Assembly (NCBI GenBank): GCA_024643445.1
Contig: JAHEMX010000125.1
Span: 1 to 8,665 of the forward strand
Source of the DNA: Desulfobulbaceae bacterium
Lineage (GTDB): Bacteria > Desulfobacterota > Desulfobulbia > Desulfobulbales > Desulfocapsaceae
Length of the DNA: 8,665 nucleotides
Reading direction: 5' to 3'
Position numbers and translations under genes: made by a program. The notes beneath the pieces were generated by a model. That model saw nothing but the letters and a program-made list of their open reading frames with translations. It ran no database searches and was not told the origin of the DNA. This document shows, one piece after another, positions 6,819 to 8,665 of this stretch (position 1 is the first letter of the stretch; each line of letters opens with the position of its first letter).

Positions 6819-6848
6819 AGTATAACACATTGTAGTATCTGGTGTCTA
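6819..6848 (-). promoter_or_regulatory. Candidate sigma70 promoter for the HTH two-CW gene
   Basis: On the minus strand TAGACA (6843-6848, 5 of 6 to TTGACA), an 18-nt spacer and TATACT (6819-6824, 5 of 6 to TATAAT). It would give a leader of about 35 nt before the ATG at 6776, and argues against the upstream start at 6830. Confidence 0.5.
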
Positions 6849-6922
6849 CCATATCCTTGCTGAGCTGCCTTGTTGCTCCGCTGGCACCTGGTATGGGATG
6901 CGGCCTACGACTAAGTGGTATC

Positions 6923-6951
6923 TTGCATTATTCTAAATAATTAACATAAAT
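6923..6951 (+). promoter_or_regulatory. A/T-rich control region before the thioredoxin/NosL operon
   Basis: The only A/T-rich stretch in the 266-nt divergent gap. It holds a perfect inverted repeat ATTATT-CTA-AATAAT (6927-6941) and a weak promoter reading rightwards (TTGCAT 6923-6928, 16 nt, CATAAA 6945-6950). The downstream leader up to 7042 carries two copies of CGATAACC (7008-7015 and 7021-7028), 13 nt apart. Confidence 0.3.
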
Positions 6952-7042
6952 TGTTGCTGTTTTTCCTGCGATTTGCTTTTCTTAACGAGAGCTTTGCAGG
7001 AGTCACGCGATAACCTGTTTCGATAACCGGACAAAGGCGCGA

Positions 7043-7609
7043 ATGAGTAACCAGTCGATGTTGCCGATATCTTTGCGAATCATCGCCAGCCAGGTCTTTT
7101 TCAGTATCGGTTGCGGGCCAATCGTCTGGCTCGTTCTGTTTACCCTGCTTTTCTCGTCCTGCACTCCTGCAGAACCGGAGCGCCTGAAAATTGGAGATAG
7201 GGCTCCGGATTTTCAGATTGCGACTCTGTCGGGCACGCTGATATCTTCCGAGAAATGGCGCGGTTTTCCGGTTATTTTACGGTTCTGGGATACCGAATGT
7301 AAATACTGCCGGGCCGATACCCCGATCATCAACTATTATTTTAACAAATATCAGCAGCGCGGTCTGAAAGTCCTCTATGTTGCAACCGGCAATGAGACGG
7401 TAGAGCGGGTTGAGCAGTTCATTAAAGACCTGGACATCATTTTTCCGGTGGCGCTCGATAAAGATCTCAGCCTTGCTGCGGCCTATCAGATAAGGATTGT
7501 ACCCCAGACAATTTTCATCAGTCCCGACCAGAAAATCATCACGGCCGTCCTCGGTGGCCTGGGAGAGGCCGAACTTGAGGAATTGCTTGGCAGCTATCTG
7601 CAACCCTGA
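7043..7609 (+). CDS. TlpA/ResA-like thioredoxin-fold lipoprotein
   Basis: A 188-residue envelope protein. A hydrophobic segment (about 13-37) ends in LLFSSC, so Cys40 is a likely lipidation site and the protein should be anchored facing the periplasm. The rest is a peroxiredoxin/TlpA-type thioredoxin domain: 'IGDRAPDFQIATLSG' (50-64), 'FPVILRFWDTECKYC' with the CxxC pair C86/C89, and the cis-proline loop 'IVPQTIF' (P154). The residue before the first Cys is Glu instead of the usual Trp, which may change the redox potential. TlpA-like proteins reduce disulfides for cytochrome c or copper-protein maturation. RBS AAAGG (7034-7038) precedes the ATG by 4 nt; Met6 is an alternative. It is the first gene of the set with nosL 21 nt downstream, consistent with keeping a Cu-binding Cys site reduced; this link is inferred. 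Confidence 0.9.
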   Translation: MSNQSMLPISLRIIASQVFFSIGCGPIVWLVLFTLLFSSCTPAEPERLKIGDRAPDFQIATLSGTLISSEKWRGFPVILRFWDTECKYCRADTPIINYYFNKYQQRGLKVLYVATGNETVERVEQFIKDLDIIFPVALDKDLSLAAAYQIRIVPQTIFISPDQKIITAVLGGLGEAELEELLGSYLQP

Positions 7610-7630
7610 ATCCTTTTAGTGAGGTGAAAT

Positions 7631-8131
7631 ATGGAAAAAAGACTCTTGCCCCTTCTGGTCCTTGCCGGCTTGTTTCTTGTCGTACCTTTGGTGCAGGCCG
7701 AACCGGTTGATCCGGTAGATCCCGGGGAGCGCTGTGCTGTTTGCGGAATGTTCCTGGAAAAATATCAGCCCTGGATTACCCAGCTGCATCAAGCGGGCAG
7801 CAAGCCGGCGCTCTTTGATGGCGTAAAGGACATGATGGCCTACTATTTCGACCCGTCAGCCTATGGCGGCAGCGGAGACCTGAGCGGCGCAAAGATCTGG
7901 GTAAAGGATTACTACCGCCTGAAGTACATTGATGGACGTGCGGCCTATTTCGTTGTCGGCAGTGATGTAATGGGTCCGATGGGTGAGGAATTGATCCCCT
8001 TTGACAGCCGATCGGCGGCAGAAAATTTCATGAAGGATCACAAGGGCAAACAGATACTGGAGTTCGGCGAAATCGATGTTTCGATGATCATGGCGATGAA
8101 AAAGAAACACATGATGAAAATGAAAAAATGA
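7631..8131 (+). CDS. NosL-family protein, candidate copper chaperone, with Met/His-rich tail
   Basis: A 166-residue exported protein. A signal peptide ends at VQA-EP (residue 23), so it appears soluble in the periplasm, unlike the lipoprotein form of classical NosL. The NosL core is clear: 'RCAVCGMFLEKYQPW' (C34, C37, M39), 'LFDGVKDMMAYYF', 'VKDYYRLKYIDGRAAYFVVGSDVMGPMGEELIPF' type segment (positions 94-127), and 'FMKDHKGKQILEF'. NosL binds Cu(I) and supplies nitrous oxide reductase in denitrifiers, but no nosZ, nosD, nosF or nosY is seen here. The last 15 residues (152-166) contain six Met and one His among lysines, a possible extra Cu(I) site. RBS GAGG (7621-7624) precedes the ATG by 6 nt. 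It sits between a thioredoxin lipoprotein and an ABC permease. The family call is firm; the metal and partner are inferred, and no nosL symbol is given for that reason. Confidence 0.9.
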   Translation: MEKRLLPLLVLAGLFLVVPLVQAEPVDPVDPGERCAVCGMFLEKYQPWITQLHQAGSKPALFDGVKDMMAYYFDPSAYGGSGDLSGAKIWVKDYYRLKYIDGRAAYFVVGSDVMGPMGEELIPFDSRSAAENFMKDHKGKQILEFGEIDVSMIMAMKKKHMMKMKK

Positions 8132-8145
8132 AGGTTAAATAACCT
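8132..8145. repeat. Inverted repeat directly after the NosL-family gene
   Basis: AGGTTA-AA-TAACCT: 6-bp arms starting one base after the NosL stop codon. As RNA it would give only a 5-bp AGGTT/AACCT hairpin with an AAAT loop and no U-run, so it is not a terminator. A processing site, an operator or chance are all possible. Confidence 0.4.
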
Positions 8146-8171
8146 GAGCCAGCAGTAACCCAAGGCCTTTG

Positions 8172-8450
8172 ATGCGACCATCATCAATCCTGTTTATAGG
8201 TCTTAGCCTCTGGCTGTCAGTGCAGTTTTTCATGCATGTCCAGGCGCGCCGGCAACTGAGCGATCAGATCAACGCCGAGCAGCAGATGTGCCTGGTTGTC
8301 AGCCGTCTCGGACTGAGTGATATCTGTGTGACGACCGATGCCCGCTATCTGAGAAACCTGACTCTGTCCGACCCGGTCGCTCCCTACCTGGATCATCCAG
8401 GCGCAATCGAACATTTTCCCGGCGGTTCTTTCTGGGTACCGGTGCACTAA
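8172..8450 (+). CDS. Small membrane-anchored protein of unknown function in the NosL/ABC cluster
   Basis: A 92-residue protein. An N-terminal hydrophobic helix (about residues 5-22, 'ILFIGLSLWLSVQFF') preceded by a single Arg predicts an inner-membrane anchor with the remainder in the periplasm. The soluble part has two cysteines (C40 and C52, in 'QMCLVV' and 'DICVTT') that could form a disulfide or bind metal, and an ordered tail 'YLDHPGAIEHFPGGSFWVPVH' region (71-91) rich in His, Pro and Gly. I cannot assign it to a named family with certainty. ATG 8172 was chosen because AAGG (8162-8165) lies 6 nt upstream; TTG 8169 is in frame but poorly spaced. Its TAA abuts the ATG of the permease gene, so coupled expression is likely. 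Its place between nosL and the permease suggests a subunit or partner of that transporter. Confidence 0.8.
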   Translation: MRPSSILFIGLSLWLSVQFFMHVQARRQLSDQINAEQQMCLVVSRLGLSDICVTTDARYLRNLTLSDPVAPYLDHPGAIEHFPGGSFWVPVH

Positions 8451-8665
8451 ATGCTTGTCCACTTCTATAAGCGTCAGCGCAATATTCTCGATTACGGACT
8501 GGGGAGCCTGTGGCGCAATCGCCTGAAAAATGGTGGTGTGGTGCTCGTCTTCAGTTTTGTCATCTTCATGGTGACCTCGTTCAGCCTGGTTGTCAGCAGC
8601 CTGGAGCAGTCGGCCGGGCGGATACTTCAGAGTGTTCCCGATATCACCGTGCAGCGACTATCCGG
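8451..8665 (+). CDS. FtsX/MacB-like ABC transporter permease, N-terminal part
   Basis: The first 71 codons of a gene that continues past the window. The segment starts with a cytoplasmic stretch containing 'LDYGLGSLWRNRLKN', typical of the N-terminus of FtsX-type permeases (short amphipathic helix plus basic residues), followed by one transmembrane helix ('GGVVLVFSFVIFMVTSFSL', about 29-47) and the beginning of a periplasmic domain with 'QSVPDITVQRL'. Such permeases pair with an ATPase of the MacB/LolD type and act as mechanotransmitters or exporters, not classic importers. The start follows the previous stop directly. The partner ATPase is expected downstream but not visible. The substrate is unknown; the context of a NosL-like protein suggests metal handling. 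Confidence 0.78.
   Translation, partial: MLVHFYKRQRNILDYGLGSLWRNRLKNGGVVLVFSFVIFMVTSFSLVVSSLEQSAGRILQSVPDITVQRLS

Noticed and set aside
6777..6830. Longer start (ATG 6830) for the HTH protein
   Set aside because: It would begin inside the TAGACA-18-TATACT promoter and adds 18 residues with no HTH-family resemblance.
7631..8131. Evidence for a denitrification (nos) locus
   Set aside because: Only a NosL-family protein is present; neighbours are a thioredoxin lipoprotein and an FtsX-like permease, not nosZ/D/F/Y.
8162..8169. AAGGCCTT palindrome before the small membrane protein
   Set aside because: Eight bases only, and it contains the probable ribosome-binding AAGG; no need for another explanation.

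Overview
The window looks like a stretch of chromosome from an anaerobic Gram-negative bacterium, most likely a Desulfobacterota (sulfate-reducer type) genome. This placement is inferred from gene content: futalosine-route menaquinone genes, a LolA lipoprotein carrier, an FmdB-type zinc ribbon protein, an HTH protein carrying a 'two-CW' cysteine domain, and a NosL-type protein outside any visible nitrous oxide reductase locus. No rRNA, tRNA, CRISPR array, transposase or integrase was found. Most genes carry ordinary housekeeping or respiration-related functions.

Left part (1-2363): two minus-strand genes. The one at the left edge is a multi-S1-domain RNA-binding protein cut by the window border (start codon at 986). 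Upstream of it is lolA (1214-1981), which has a candidate extended -10 promoter at 2084-2112. A doubtful 67-codon ORF fills the gap between them and overlaps the S1 start codon. The 382-nt gap 1982-2363 holds this promoter and, on the other strand, a good sigma70-like promoter (TTGACA, 17 nt, TACAGT) for the zinc ribbon gene at 2364-2645.

Middle part (2364-6342): the zinc ribbon gene and the oppositely oriented queA (queuosine tRNA modification) converge on a perfect 16-bp-arm hairpin that should terminate transcription in both directions. Divergent from queA is a tightly packed three-gene operon: mqnB (futalosine hydrolase), mqnD (1,4-dihydroxy-6-naphthoate synthase) and a MobA-like molybdenum cofactor nucleotidyltransferase with an unusual N-terminal extension of about 120 residues. 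It links two needs of anaerobic respiration, quinone and molybdopterin cofactors.

Right part (6343-8665): a small HTH regulator with seven cysteines is read leftwards. A four-gene set is read rightwards: a TlpA/ResA-like thioredoxin lipoprotein, a NosL-family protein with a Met/His-rich tail, a 92-residue membrane-anchored protein of unknown function, and the first 71 codons of an FtsX/MacB-like ABC permease that runs off the window. I read the last set as a cell-envelope metal (probably copper) or thiol-handling system built around an ABC transporter. The divergent cysteine-rich regulator is a candidate controller. This is the most interesting part of the window.
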